NCBI GenBank assembly: GCA_963710665.1
Contig: CAVQBC010000004.1
Coordinates: 372,001-436,000, forward strand
DNA length: 64,000 nucleotides
Reading direction: 5' to 3'
Source of the DNA: CAVQBC01 sp963710665
Lineage (GTDB): Bacteria > Actinomycetota > Thermoleophilia > Solirubrobacterales > Solirubrobacteraceae
Positions within the stretch are counted from its first letter, which is position 1. Every line of letters begins with the position of its first letter. A program made the position numbers and the translations under genes. Below are positions 31,996-39,691 of the stretch, piece by piece. The notes under the pieces are model-generated. The model made no database searches and was not told the origin of the DNA. It was given only the letters and a program-made list of their open reading frames with translations.

Positions 31996-32844
31996 CTACG
32001 CGGGCCGTTGCGCGCCGGCGCGCCGGCGGCGCCAGCGGTCGAGGCCAAGGTAGAGGTGCTCGGTGGGCGCGATCTGCAGGTAGGCGCCGCCGGCCTCGCC
32101 CGCGCCGGACTCCAGGCGCTCGAGCATCTCCTGCTCGAACTCCGCCTGGCCGGCGGACTCCACCAGCCGCACCTGGGAGCGCAGCGCCTCGCGGTTCGCC
32201 TCGAGCTGGGCCTCGGGGTCCTCGGCGGCGCCGAAATGCGTCAGCGCGAGCCGCTCGGGCCGCCACTCCGCGACCACGTCGAGCGAGCGCTCCCACGCCT
32301 CGACGTCGATGTCCGGCGGCGGCGTCGGGGCCAGCGTGAAGTCCGACGGCGGGATGCGGATGCCCGCGACGTCGCCCACGAGGGCCGTCCCGGACGGCTC
32401 GTGCAGATAGGAGACGTGGTGCGTGGCGTGGCCCGGCGTGTACTCCACGCGGAACGCGCCGTCGAGGATGGTCTCGCCGCCGCGCAGCACGTGCAGGTTC
32501 GCCTCCGGCACGGGCACGACGTCGCCCCACTGCGTGCGCATGTTCTCCTCCCCCAGCAGGCGCGCGACGCTGACGACGAGCTTGCCCGGGTCGGCCATGT
32601 GCGGCGCCCCGAGCTCGTGCACGTAGACCGGCAGGTCCGGCCACCGGCGCACGAGCGTGCCCGAGATCCCGGCGTGGTCGAGGTGGATGTGGGTGAGCAG
32701 GAGCGCGCGCGGGCGCTCGCCACCGAGGGCGTCGAGCAGCGTCGCCTCACAGGACTGCGGGCCGGGGTCGACGAGCACGCCGCCGGTCTCCCAGCAGCAG
32801 ATGACCCTCTCCCGGCCCAGGTGGAGGAGGTCGAAGTCCCGCAT
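31996..32844 (-). CDS. metallo-beta-lactamase-fold hydrolase
   Basis: This 282-aa protein has the MBL metal motif THIHLDHAG near residue 55 and further ligands in GHATHHVSY and LVGDVAG. The C-terminal third is helical, as in the glyoxalase II/ribonuclease Z-like branch that handles thioesters. The exact substrate is unknown. The ATG at 32844 is used; a GTG four codons upstream is possible. It is followed after 29 bp by clpS. Confidence 0.82.
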   Translation of the reverse strand: MRDFDLLHLGRERVICCWETGGVLVDPGPQSCEATLLDALGGERPRALLLTHIHLDHAGISGTLVRRWPDLPVYVHELGAPHMADPGKLVVSVARLLGEENMRTQWGDVVPVPEANLHVLRGGETILDGAFRVEYTPGHATHHVSYLHEPSGTALVGDVAGIRIPPSDFTLAPTPPPDIDVEAWERSLDVVAEWRPERLALTHFGAAEDPEAQLEANREALRSQVRLVESAGQAEFEQEMLERLESGAGEAGGAYLQIAPTEHLYLGLDRWRRRRAGAQRPA

Positions 32845-32949
32845 CCGCGCCCGCACCCTAGCGGAGCGGGTCGCGGCTCCCGGGCGGAATGCTCACGCCG
32901 GACCGGGCGTCCGGCGTTGTACTCCCCACCTCCCCGCCCTCTCCCCCCC

Positions 32950-33423
32950 ATGGACATGACCCACCATCGCGCCCGGCTCGAGCGCCTGGACCTCGAGCAC
33001 TCCGACCTCACGGACACCGACGTCTTCCACCTCGGCTCCGCCGTCGGCGGCTGGAGCGTCACGCCGCGCACCCCCGCCGGCCATCCCCCGATCACGGCCC
33101 GCGTCTGGCTCGCCGCGGCGCTCAGCACCGCCGGGCGCTACCAGGCGCCCGAGCGCCCCGGCCACCCGGCCAGCCTCCGCGACGGCGGCCCGCTCGTCGA
33201 CTCGGTGATCCTCATGGCCGTCATCCAGCGCCACTTCCTGCGCGACCCCCAGCCCGCCTGGGACGACGACGCGCTCGGCGAGCAGCTCGGCCTCGACGGC
33301 CGCGACCTCGCTCGCGCCCAGCGCGTGCTCGACGCCGTGCAGCCCTTCGTCCCCCGCGGACGCCCGCCGCTGGGCCCGCGCTGGTGGGAGCGCGCCCCGC
33401 GCGGCCCGCTGCCGATCGGCTAG
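32950..33423 (+). CDS. hypothetical protein (157 aa)
   Basis: This soluble protein starts MDMTHHRARLERLDLEH and has a DTDVFHLGSAVGGW segment and a Pro/Arg/Trp-rich tail (RWWERAPRGPLPIG). No family is recognised. Coding potential is supported by codon pattern and by the 4-bp overlap of its stop with the convergent YjbR-like gene. A TACTCC box lies about 30 nt upstream. Confidence 0.5.
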   Translation: MDMTHHRARLERLDLEHSDLTDTDVFHLGSAVGGWSVTPRTPAGHPPITARVWLAAALSTAGRYQAPERPGHPASLRDGGPLVDSVILMAVIQRHFLRDPQPAWDDDALGEQLGLDGRDLARAQRVLDAVQPFVPRGRPPLGPRWWERAPRGPLPIG

Positions 33424-33782
33424 CCCGGGTTCCAGCCGAGCTGCTCGCGCACCCGCCGCGGGAGCGCGCTGACGACGAGGTCGTAGGAGTCCTCGACCAG
33501 GTCGCGCACGAGCTGGTCGGCGAGCTCGCCGTCGAGCGTGACCGTGTTCCAGTGGCGCTTGTTGAGGTGGTAGCCGGGCCGGATCGACGCGTACGTCACC
33601 CGCAGCTGGTCCGCCAGCCCCGGCTCGCACTTGACGCTGACCTCGAGGGGCGCGTCGTCGAGGGCGCTGAGCGCGAACACCTTCCCGGCGACCTTGAAGA
33701 CGGAGACCCCCGGGCTGAACGGGAACTCCTCGACCGCCCCCGGCTGCCGCAGGCACCACGCCTTCAGCTCGGCGGCGTCCAT
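33420..33782 (-). CDS. MmcQ/YjbR-family DNA-binding-like protein
   Basis: This 120-aa protein of the MmcQ/YjbR fold has the typical opening (AELKAWCLRQPGAVEEFPF) followed by KVFALSALDDAPLEVSVKCEP and the YHLNKRHWNTVTLDG signature. The family has a CyaY-like alpha/beta fold and unclear function. ATG starts at 33782 and 33791 are both possible and differ by three residues. Confidence 0.85.
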   Translation of the reverse strand: MDAAELKAWCLRQPGAVEEFPFSPGVSVFKVAGKVFALSALDDAPLEVSVKCEPGLADQLRVTYASIRPGYHLNKRHWNTVTLDGELADQLVRDLVEDSYDLVVSALPRRVREQLGWNPG

Positions 33783-33881
33783 GCGCTGCATCGTGGCACG
33801 CGGGGGCGATGAGTTCCGGACGCCCGGCGGGTCTACCGTCACGGACAGATGTCTTCGACGAGACCCCGAAGGAGGCCCGCG

Positions 33882-34553
33882 ATGGACTTGCCGCCGATCG
33901 TGTCGCCGGCGGAGTGGGAGTCCGCCCGCGACGAGCTGCTGACCAAGGAGAAGGAGCTCACCCGCGCCCGCGACGCGCTGGCCGCCCAGCGCCGCCGCAT
34001 GCCGCGCACGGCCGTGGAGAAGGACTACCGCTTCGAGGGGCCGGACGGGCCGGCGAGCCTGCTCGACCTGTTCCAGGGGCGCCGCCAGCTGATCGTCTAC
34101 CGCTTCTTCTACGAGCCGACCGTGGCCGGGTGGCCCGAGCGCGGTTGCGGCGGCTGCTCGTTCCTCGCCGACCAGGTCGCCCACCTCGCCCACCTCAACG
34201 CCCGCGACACGACGCTCGCGTTCGTCTCGCGCGCCCCGCAGCCCGACATCGAGCGCTGGAAGGCGCGGATGGGCTGGACGATGCCCTGGTACACGCTCAC
34301 GGACGACTTCGACGCCGACCACGGCGTCGACGAGTGGCACGGCACCAACGCGTTCCTGCGCGACGGAGACCGGATCTTCCGCACCTACTTCATCAACAGC
34401 CGCGGCGACGAGTCGATGGGCAGCACCTGGAGCTACCTCGACATGACCGCGCTCGGGCGCCAGGAGGAGTGGGAGAGCTCCCCGGAGGGCTATCCGCAGA
34501 CCGCGCCCTACCAGTGGTGGCACCTCCACGACGAGTACCCCCACGCCGCCTGA
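33882..34553 (+). CDS. DUF899 thioredoxin-like protein
   Basis: This 223-aa protein of the DUF899 family (thioredoxin-like fold) has RQLIVYRFFYEP followed by the Cys-containing CGGCSFLADQVAHLAHLNA and FVSRAPQPDIERWKARMGW. The ATG at 33882 is set by a strong AAGGAGG site 5 nt upstream, although the frame continues to an ATG at 33849. The family is common in actinobacteria and of unknown reaction; a redox role is often assumed. Confidence 0.85.
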   Translation: MDLPPIVSPAEWESARDELLTKEKELTRARDALAAQRRRMPRTAVEKDYRFEGPDGPASLLDLFQGRRQLIVYRFFYEPTVAGWPERGCGGCSFLADQVAHLAHLNARDTTLAFVSRAPQPDIERWKARMGWTMPWYTLTDDFDADHGVDEWHGTNAFLRDGDRIFRTYFINSRGDESMGSTWSYLDMTALGRQEEWESSPEGYPQTAPYQWWHLHDEYPHAA

Positions 34554-34579
34554 CGCCGATGCGCCCCGCCGGGATCGGG

Positions 34580-34585
34580 CAGAAT
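34580..34585 (+). promoter_or_regulatory. -10 box CAGAAT upstream of the mutase gene
   Basis: CAGAAT ends 7 nt before the ATG at 34593, in the 39-bp gap after the DUF899 gene. It suggests a separate, leaderless promoter and leaves no room for a cobalamin riboswitch. Confidence 0.35.
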
Positions 34586-34592
34586 CCGGTCG

Positions 34593-36617
34593 ATGAGCGA
34601 CGCCGAGCGCGGCCCCCGCCTGCCCGAGCCCGACAAGCCGTGGATGATGCGGACCTACGCGGGCCACTCCACCGCGACACGGTCCAACGAGCTCTACCGC
34701 CGCAACCTGGCCAAGGGCCAGACCGGGCTGTCGATCGCGTTCGACCTGCCGACGCAGACCGGCTATGACCCGGACCACGAGCTGGCGCTGGGCGAGGTCG
34801 GCAAGGTCGGCGTCCCGGTCGCCCACCGCGAGGACATGCGCGCCCTCCTGGACGGCATCCCGCTGGACCGGATGAACACCTCGATGACGATCAACGCGAC
34901 GGCGGCATGGCTGCTGGCGCTCTACATCGTCACCGCCGAGGAGGCCGGCATCGAGCCCGCGGCGCTCCAGGGCACGACCCAGAACGACATCATCAAGGAG
35001 TACCTCTCGCGCGGCACCTACGCGTTCCCGCCGGCGCCGTCGATGCGGCTGATCGCCGACACCGTCGCCTACACGGTGGAGCACGTCCCGCGCTGGAACC
35101 CGATCAACATCTGCTCCTATCACCTGCAGGAGGCCGGCGCGACGCCGGTGCAGGAGATCGCCTTCGCCATGAGCACGGCCTCCGCGGTGCTCGACGCCGT
35201 GCGCGAGCGCGTCCCGCAGGACCGCATGGGGGCCGTCTTCGGGCGCATCTCGTTCTTCGTCAACGCCGGGGTCCGGTTCGTCGAGGAGCACGCCAAGCTG
35301 CGCGCGATGGGGATCCTGTGGGACGAGCTCGGCCGTGAGCGCTACGGCGTGGCCGACGAGCGCCACCGCCGCTTCCGCTACGGCGTGCAGGTGAACTCGC
35401 TGGGGCTCACCGAGCAGCAGCCCGAGAACAACGTCCAGCGGATCGTGCTCGAGGCGCTGGCGGTCACGCTGGGGCGCAGCGCCCGGGCGCGCGCGGTCCA
35501 GCTCCCGGCCTGGAACGAGGCGCTCGGCCTGCCGCGGCCGTGGGACCAGCAGTGGTCGCTGCGCATCCAGCAGGTCCTCGCCTACGAGACCGACCTGCTC
35601 GAGTACCCCGACATCTTCGAGGGCTCGGTGGTGATGGAGGGGCTCGTAGGCGAGCTGCTCGAGGGCGCCCGCGAGGAGATCGCACGGATCGGCGAGCTCG
35701 GTGGCGCGGTCGAGGCGGTGCCCTACATGAAGGCGGCGCTGGTGGAGTCCCACCGCGACCGGATCGCCCGCATCGAGTCGGGCGAGCAGGTGGTGGTGGG
35801 CATCAACCGCTACACGGAGACCGAGCCCTCGCCGCTGACGGCGGACGCCGAGGGCGGCATCCTCGTGGTCGACCCGGCGGTCGAGGCCGAGCAGCGCGAG
35901 GCGGTCGCCGAGTGGCGGGCGCGGCGCGACCAGGCCGCCGTCGACGCCGCTCTGGCCGAGCTCGCGCGCGTCGCCGCCGGGGACGAGAACGTCATGCCCG
36001 CCACGCTCCAGGCGGCCCGCGCGGGGGCGACCACCGGCGAGTGGGCGCACACGCTGCGCGAGGCGTTCGGCTCCTACCGCGCGCCGACGGGCGTCGGCGA
36101 GGCGGCGGCCGGGCCGGCGGGGGCGCCCGGCGAGGGCGCCGCGCTGCGCGACGAGGTGGAGCGCGTGTCCGACCTGCTCGGGCGCAAGCTGAAGATCCTC
36201 GTCGGCAAGCCCGGCCTCGACGGGCACTCCAACGGCGCCGAGCAGATCGCCGTGCGGGCGCGCGACTCCGGCATGGAGGTCGTCTACGAGGGCATCCGGC
36301 TCACGCCGGCCCAGATCGCCCGCTCGGCGCTGGACGAGGGCGTCCACGTGATCGGGCTCTCGATCCTGTCGGGCTCGCACCGGGAGCTGATCCCCGGCGT
36401 GCTGGAGGCGCTGCGCGAGGCGGGCGCGGGCGACGTGCCGGTGATCGTCGGCGGGATCATCCCCGAAGCCGACGTCGGGCCGCTCAAGGCCGCCGGCGTC
36501 GCCGCGGTCTACACCCCGAAGGACTTCGACCTCACGCAGATCATGCGCGACGTGGTGGCGCTCGTGGCGGAGGCGAACGCGCTCGGCGCGGACAACGGGC
36601 TCCCGTCGCGCGCCTAG
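34593..36617 (+). CDS. ecm: B12-dependent acyl-CoA mutase, probably ethylmalonyl-CoA mutase (MeaA/Ecm)
   Basis: This 674-aa protein holds both halves of the B12-dependent acyl-CoA mutases: a substrate barrel (MRTYAGHSTATRSNELYRRN, FDLPTQTGYDPDHELA, NTSMTINATAAWLLALY, QGTTQNDIIKEYLSRGTY) and, from about residue 520, the cobalamin-binding domain with the DxHxxG motif (LDGHSNG), LSILSGSH and VIVGGIIP. Sequence style is closest to MeaA-type mutases, shown in methylotrophs and Streptomyces to convert ethylmalonyl-CoA to methylsuccinyl-CoA. Methylmalonyl-CoA mutase activity cannot be excluded by eye. meaB follows directly. The TAG stop lies in CTAG, as at the MITE ends. Confidence 0.88.
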   Translation: MSDAERGPRLPEPDKPWMMRTYAGHSTATRSNELYRRNLAKGQTGLSIAFDLPTQTGYDPDHELALGEVGKVGVPVAHREDMRALLDGIPLDRMNTSMTINATAAWLLALYIVTAEEAGIEPAALQGTTQNDIIKEYLSRGTYAFPPAPSMRLIADTVAYTVEHVPRWNPINICSYHLQEAGATPVQEIAFAMSTASAVLDAVRERVPQDRMGAVFGRISFFVNAGVRFVEEHAKLRAMGILWDELGRERYGVADERHRRFRYGVQVNSLGLTEQQPENNVQRIVLEALAVTLGRSARARAVQLPAWNEALGLPRPWDQQWSLRIQQVLAYETDLLEYPDIFEGSVVMEGLVGELLEGAREEIARIGELGGAVEAVPYMKAALVESHRDRIARIESGEQVVVGINRYTETEPSPLTADAEGGILVVDPAVEAEQREAVAEWRARRDQAAVDAALAELARVAAGDENVMPATLQAARAGATTGEWAHTLREAFGSYRAPTGVGEAAAGPAGAPGEGAALRDEVERVSDLLGRKLKILVGKPGLDGHSNGAEQIAVRARDSGMEVVYEGIRLTPAQIARSALDEGVHVIGLSILSGSHRELIPGVLEALREAGAGDVPVIVGGIIPEADVGPLKAAGVAAVYTPKDFDLTQIMRDVVALVAEANALGADNGLPSRA

Positions 36618-37580
36618 ATGGTTGATCCCACGGGCGCCGCCCTCGGCGCGCGGCTGCGCGCCCGCGACCTCAGCGCGGCGCCCGCGGCGCTGAACCTCGT
36701 GGAGAACCGCGCGCCGGCACGGCGCCCGGAGATCGAGGCGCTGCTCGCCGAGGTCTCGCCGGCCCGGCTCGGTGGCGAGGCGGGCGCCCACGTGGTGGGC
36801 GTCACCGGGCCGCCCGGGGCCGGCAAGTCGACGCTGCTGGGCGCGCTGATCGGCGGCTGGCGGGCGCGCGGGCGGACGGTCGCGGTGCTGGCCGTGGATC
36901 CGACCTCGCGGCGCTCGGGGGGCGCGCTGCTGGGCGACCGCGCGCGCATCGACGCCGATCCCGCCGACCGCGGCCTGTTCATCCGCTCGATGGCCGCCGG
37001 GGAGCGGCTCGGCGGGCTCGCGCCGGCCACCCGCGCGGCCGCGCAGGCGCTCGCGCCGGCGTTCGACGTGGTCGTCCTCGAGACGGTCGGGGTGGGCCAG
37101 TCCGAGACCGAGGTGGCCGAGGCCGCCGACACCGTCGCCGTGGTCGTCCAGCCGGGGTCAGGCGACGTCCTGCAGTTCCTCAAGGCCGGGATCATGGAGA
37201 TCCCCGACGTGCTGGTCGTCACCAAGGCCGACCTCGGAACGGTCGCGCAGCGCGCGCTGCGCGACCTGCGCTCCGCGCTGCGCTCGCTCGGCGACCGCGA
37301 GGCGGCCGTGCTGGCGGTGTCCTCCCTCCCCCCGGCGACGGGCATCGACGAGCTGATCGACGCGCTCGACGCCCACCGCGCGGGCCTCGACCTCGCCGCC
37401 GCGCGCGTGCGGGGCCGGCGCCTGGGCGCGCTCGCCGACTACGTCGCCGAGCACGGGGAGCGCGGGCTGCGGGGGCTCGGCGGGCGGCGCGCGGCGGCGC
37501 GGTGGCTCGAGACCCTGGATCCCGGGCTCGACGAGCCGGCAGTGGTGCGCGCGCTCGAGGAACGGGCGGGTGGGTCGTAG
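36618..37580 (+). CDS. meaB: MeaB/ArgK-family G-protein chaperone of B12-dependent mutases
   Basis: This 320-aa P-loop GTPase protects and reloads adenosylcobalamin-dependent mutases. Walker A GPPGAGKST is near residues 62-70, followed by the MeaB signature DPTSRRSGGALLGDRAR and the guanine-specificity TKAD segment. It starts immediately after the mutase stop, so the two form an operon. The first codons (ATGGTTGATCCCACG) resemble the inner end of the MITE-like repeat, and GTT is a rare codon here. A perfect 14-bp hairpin follows. Confidence 0.92.
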   Translation: MVDPTGAALGARLRARDLSAAPAALNLVENRAPARRPEIEALLAEVSPARLGGEAGAHVVGVTGPPGAGKSTLLGALIGGWRARGRTVAVLAVDPTSRRSGGALLGDRARIDADPADRGLFIRSMAAGERLGGLAPATRAAAQALAPAFDVVVLETVGVGQSETEVAEAADTVAVVVQPGSGDVLQFLKAGIMEIPDVLVVTKADLGTVAQRALRDLRSALRSLGDREAAVLAVSSLPPATGIDELIDALDAHRAGLDLAAARVRGRRLGALADYVAEHGERGLRGLGGRRAAARWLETLDPGLDEPAVVRALEERAGGS

Positions 37581-37583
37581 TCA

Positions 37584-37618
37584 GGCGCGCCCGCCGGAGG
37601 CAGGCCGGCGGGCGCGCC
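37584..37618 (+). terminator. 14-bp hairpin after ecm-meaB
   Basis: GGCGCGCCCGCCGG and CCGGCGGGCGCGCC are perfect 14-bp arms with a 7-nt loop, starting 3 nt after the meaB stop. The symmetry means it could also serve the convergent small gene at 37671. Confidence 0.7.
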
Positions 37619-37670
37619 ATCAGCACTCCAGCATCCGGAGCTTGGAGCGACCTTGGCGGGAGCCGGGCGC

Positions 37671-37913
37671 CTACTGCAGGTAGCGCTCCACGGTGTCGGC
37701 GTCGCGCTCGCTCGCGCTGTCCGGGTCCTGACCGGCGCGCCGCAGCGCCCGCCGCTGGCGCATCAGGTCCCAGAGGCGGTCGAGCTCGACCCTGATCTCC
37801 TCCAGGCGCGCGTGGTCGGCGTCCGACAGCCCGCCCTGCTCGCCCTTGTGCTGCAGGTCGTGCTCCTCCGCGACCATGCGCTCGATCTGCTCGCTCACCT
37901 GCTCGTCGGCCAC
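37671..37913 (-). CDS. DUF2630 small helical protein (80 aa)
   Basis: The segments QIERMVAEEHDLQHKGEQGG and EEIRVELDRLWDLMRQRRAL match the DUF2630 pattern: two long helices joined by a GLSD turn, probably coiled-coil. The GTG at 37913 is preceded by a clear AGGAG site at the right distance. The family is common in actinobacteria; function is unknown. Confidence 0.75.
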   Translation of the reverse strand: MADEQVSEQIERMVAEEHDLQHKGEQGGLSDADHARLEEIRVELDRLWDLMRQRRALRRAGQDPDSASERDADTVERYLQ

Positions 37914-37958
37914 GGGGGCTCCTCTCGCTCGCGCATCGTGCCGTCCACCGCCGGACAA

Positions 37959-37964
37959 TAGAAT
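37959..37964 (+). promoter_or_regulatory. -10 box TAGAAT of a probable leaderless promoter
   Basis: TAGAAT (5 of 6 consensus bases) ends 6 nt before the ATG at 37971. No ribosome-binding site is present. Confidence 0.45.
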
Positions 37965-37970
37965 GGGCCT

Positions 37971-38543
37971 ATGGACGGGTCGACCGAGCCACAGATCGTC
38001 GGCTCCTGGCTGCGCTGCTATCGGTGCTGGTCGCAGGAGCTCGAGGTCCAGGTTCACTACGAGGGCATCCACCGCATCGATCCCCAGACCGGCGAGCGCG
38101 CCGAGGTCGTGGACGAGATCCAGGAGGCGGTCGTGCAGTGCCTCGACTGCATGCACGACCAGCCGCACCTGGCCTTCCACAACGGGCGCATCGAGCCGGT
38201 GGAGGATCGCTGGGAGCGCATGGTGGCGGGGACGCCGTGGGTGGCGTCCTGCACGGTCACCGTGGACGCGGACGCCGTGGAGACGTGCTCGGGCCCCGAG
38301 GCCGCCGACTCCCTCGCCTACGCCGCGTTCGGCGACCACGGGACGCGCGAGTTCTTCACCCACGTGCGCTTCCACAAGCACGAGGACGACCAGATCGTCG
38401 TGCACCTGCTCGTCGAGCTCTACGCCCGCTCCGCCGAGGAGGCCTCGGGGGTGCTCGAGGACTCCGCGCGCGGCGGGCTGACCATCACCTCGCTGGCCGA
38501 GGAGTCCCGCCCGCCGGCGGCGACCGGCGAGCACCCGCACTGA
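37971..38543 (+). CDS. hypothetical protein with two CxxC pairs (190 aa)
   Basis: This protein begins MDGSTEPQIVGSWLRCYRCW and has a first CxxC pair (CYRC, near residue 16) and a second (CLDCMHD, near residue 57), which together could make a zinc ribbon. The rest is an alpha/beta domain with no recognised motif. The CxxC spacing of about 40 residues is compatible with one tetra-Cys site. The start is supported by the TAGAAT box. Confidence 0.6.
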   Translation: MDGSTEPQIVGSWLRCYRCWSQELEVQVHYEGIHRIDPQTGERAEVVDEIQEAVVQCLDCMHDQPHLAFHNGRIEPVEDRWERMVAGTPWVASCTVTVDADAVETCSGPEAADSLAYAAFGDHGTREFFTHVRFHKHEDDQIVVHLLVELYARSAEEASGVLEDSARGGLTITSLAEESRPPAATGEHPH

Positions 38544-38549
38544 GCCGCC

Positions 38550-38915
38550 TCAGCTCCCGTGGAATACGGCCTCGACGTTGTTGCCGTCGGGGTCGAGGAC
38601 GAACGCGCCGAAGTAGCGCGGGTGGTACTGCGGGCGCGGGCCCGGTGGCCCGTTGTCGCGGCCGCCGGCCTCGAGGCCCGCGCGGTGGAAGGCGCGCACC
38701 ACCTCCTCGCCGGCGGCCCGGAAGGCGACGTGGCCCGTCGGGCGCGGCTCGCCGCCGGCCGGCGCGAGCCAGAAGTCGGGCATCCCGGCGCCCATCCCGA
38801 CCACCTCCGGGGCGGGCTCGAGGATCACCCTGTAGCCGAGGGGCGCGAGCGCGTGCTCGTAGAAGCGACGGCTGCGCCCGACGTCCGAGACGAACAGCTT
38901 GATGTGGTCGATCAT
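38550..38915 (-). CDS. VOC/glyoxalase-family protein
   Basis: This 121-aa protein has the single-chain VOC pattern (DHIKLFVSDVGRSRRFYEHAL at the front, GAFVLDPDGNNVEAVFH at the end, with a His and a Glu in metal positions). GGAGG lies 6 nt before the ATG at 38915. It would form a dimer to make a metal site. The substrate is unknown. Confidence 0.85.
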   Translation of the reverse strand: MIDHIKLFVSDVGRSRRFYEHALAPLGYRVILEPAPEVVGMGAGMPDFWLAPAGGEPRPTGHVAFRAAGEEVVRAFHRAGLEAGGRDNGPPGPRPQYHPRYFGAFVLDPDGNNVEAVFHGS

Positions 38916-38994
38916 CCGAGACCTCCGCTCACCGGGACAGCGACGATCCCACCCTAGGGTCCCCCGGATCGCGCGTCTTGGACGAATGCGACGG

Positions 38995-39000
38995 TAACCT
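38995..39000 (+). promoter_or_regulatory. -10 box TAACCT upstream of the DUF3159 gene
   Basis: TAACCT lies 7 nt before the GTG at 39008, which helps choose that start over the GTG at 39002 and the TTG at 38978. Confidence 0.35.
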
Positions 39001-39007
39001 CGTGCCC

Positions 39008-39691
39008 GTGAACCAGCCACCGCAGGGCCCTCCGTCGAGCGCGCTGGACCTGCTTTTCCAGGACCGGCGGGCGATGGTCGACGCCGCGCTCCCGCCCGTG
39101 GTCTTCGTCACCGTCAACGCGTTCGCGGGCCTCAAGCCGGCGGCCTACGTGGCGATCGGGCTCGCGCTGGTGTTCGTGCTCGAGCGCCTCGTGCGCCGCG
39201 CGCCGGTGATCAACGCGGTCGGCGGCGTGCTGGGCACCGGCATCGCGGTGTTCATCGCGCTGCGGACGGGGTCGGCCGAGGGCTACTTCGTGCCGCGGGC
39301 GCTGCAGAACGCCGGGCTGGCGATCCTCTTCGTCGGCTCGGCGGCGATCCGCAAGCCGCTCGCCGCCTACGTCGCGCGGGCCTTCCTGCGCCTCCCCCGC
39401 GAGTGGTTCGAGAACCCGCTCGTGCGGCGCCCCTACGCCGAGGTGACGCTCGTCTTCGCCGGCCTGTTCACGCTGCGCGCCGCGATCTTCACGGTGCTGA
39501 TCGTGCTCGGCGAGGTCGGCGCGCTCGGCGCCGCCGCGCTGATCCTCGGCTGGCCGGCGTTCGCGCTCGTGCTGCTGTGGGCCTGGAAGTGGGTGCCGCG
39601 ACGCCTCGAGCAGCTCGGCGCGCCCCCGCCCGAGGGCGAGGACGCCGACGCCGAGTCCCACGAGGCCGAGAGCCGCCGTCAGGAGGTCTGA
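39008..39691 (+). CDS. DUF3159 membrane protein
   Basis: This protein of about 227 aa has roughly five hydrophobic segments (for example VVFVTVNAFAGLKPAAYVAI, LVFVLERLV, VGGVLGTGIAVFIAL) and a repeated RxxPLxxY-type segment, in keeping with the DUF3159 integral-membrane family of actinobacteria. The last 40 residues are acidic and soluble. Its stop overlaps the 3' end of the convergent pckG by 13 bp. Function is unknown. Confidence 0.8.
   Translation: MNQPPQGPPSSALDLLFQDRRAMVDAALPPVVFVTVNAFAGLKPAAYVAIGLALVFVLERLVRRAPVINAVGGVLGTGIAVFIALRTGSAEGYFVPRALQNAGLAILFVGSAAIRKPLAAYVARAFLRLPREWFENPLVRRPYAEVTLVFAGLFTLRAAIFTVLIVLGEVGALGAAALILGWPAFALVLLWAWKWVPRRLEQLGAPPPEGEDADAESHEAESRRQEV

Noticed and set aside
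34554..34592. Cobalamin riboswitch before the B12-dependent mutase
   Set aside because: The 39-bp gap has no B12-box and a -10-like box sits 7 nt before the start codon.
33420..36791. An 1123-codon open frame on the - strand opposite the mutase
   Set aside because: Only its last 120 codons (the YjbR-like gene) are protein-like; the rest is antisense to the mutase.
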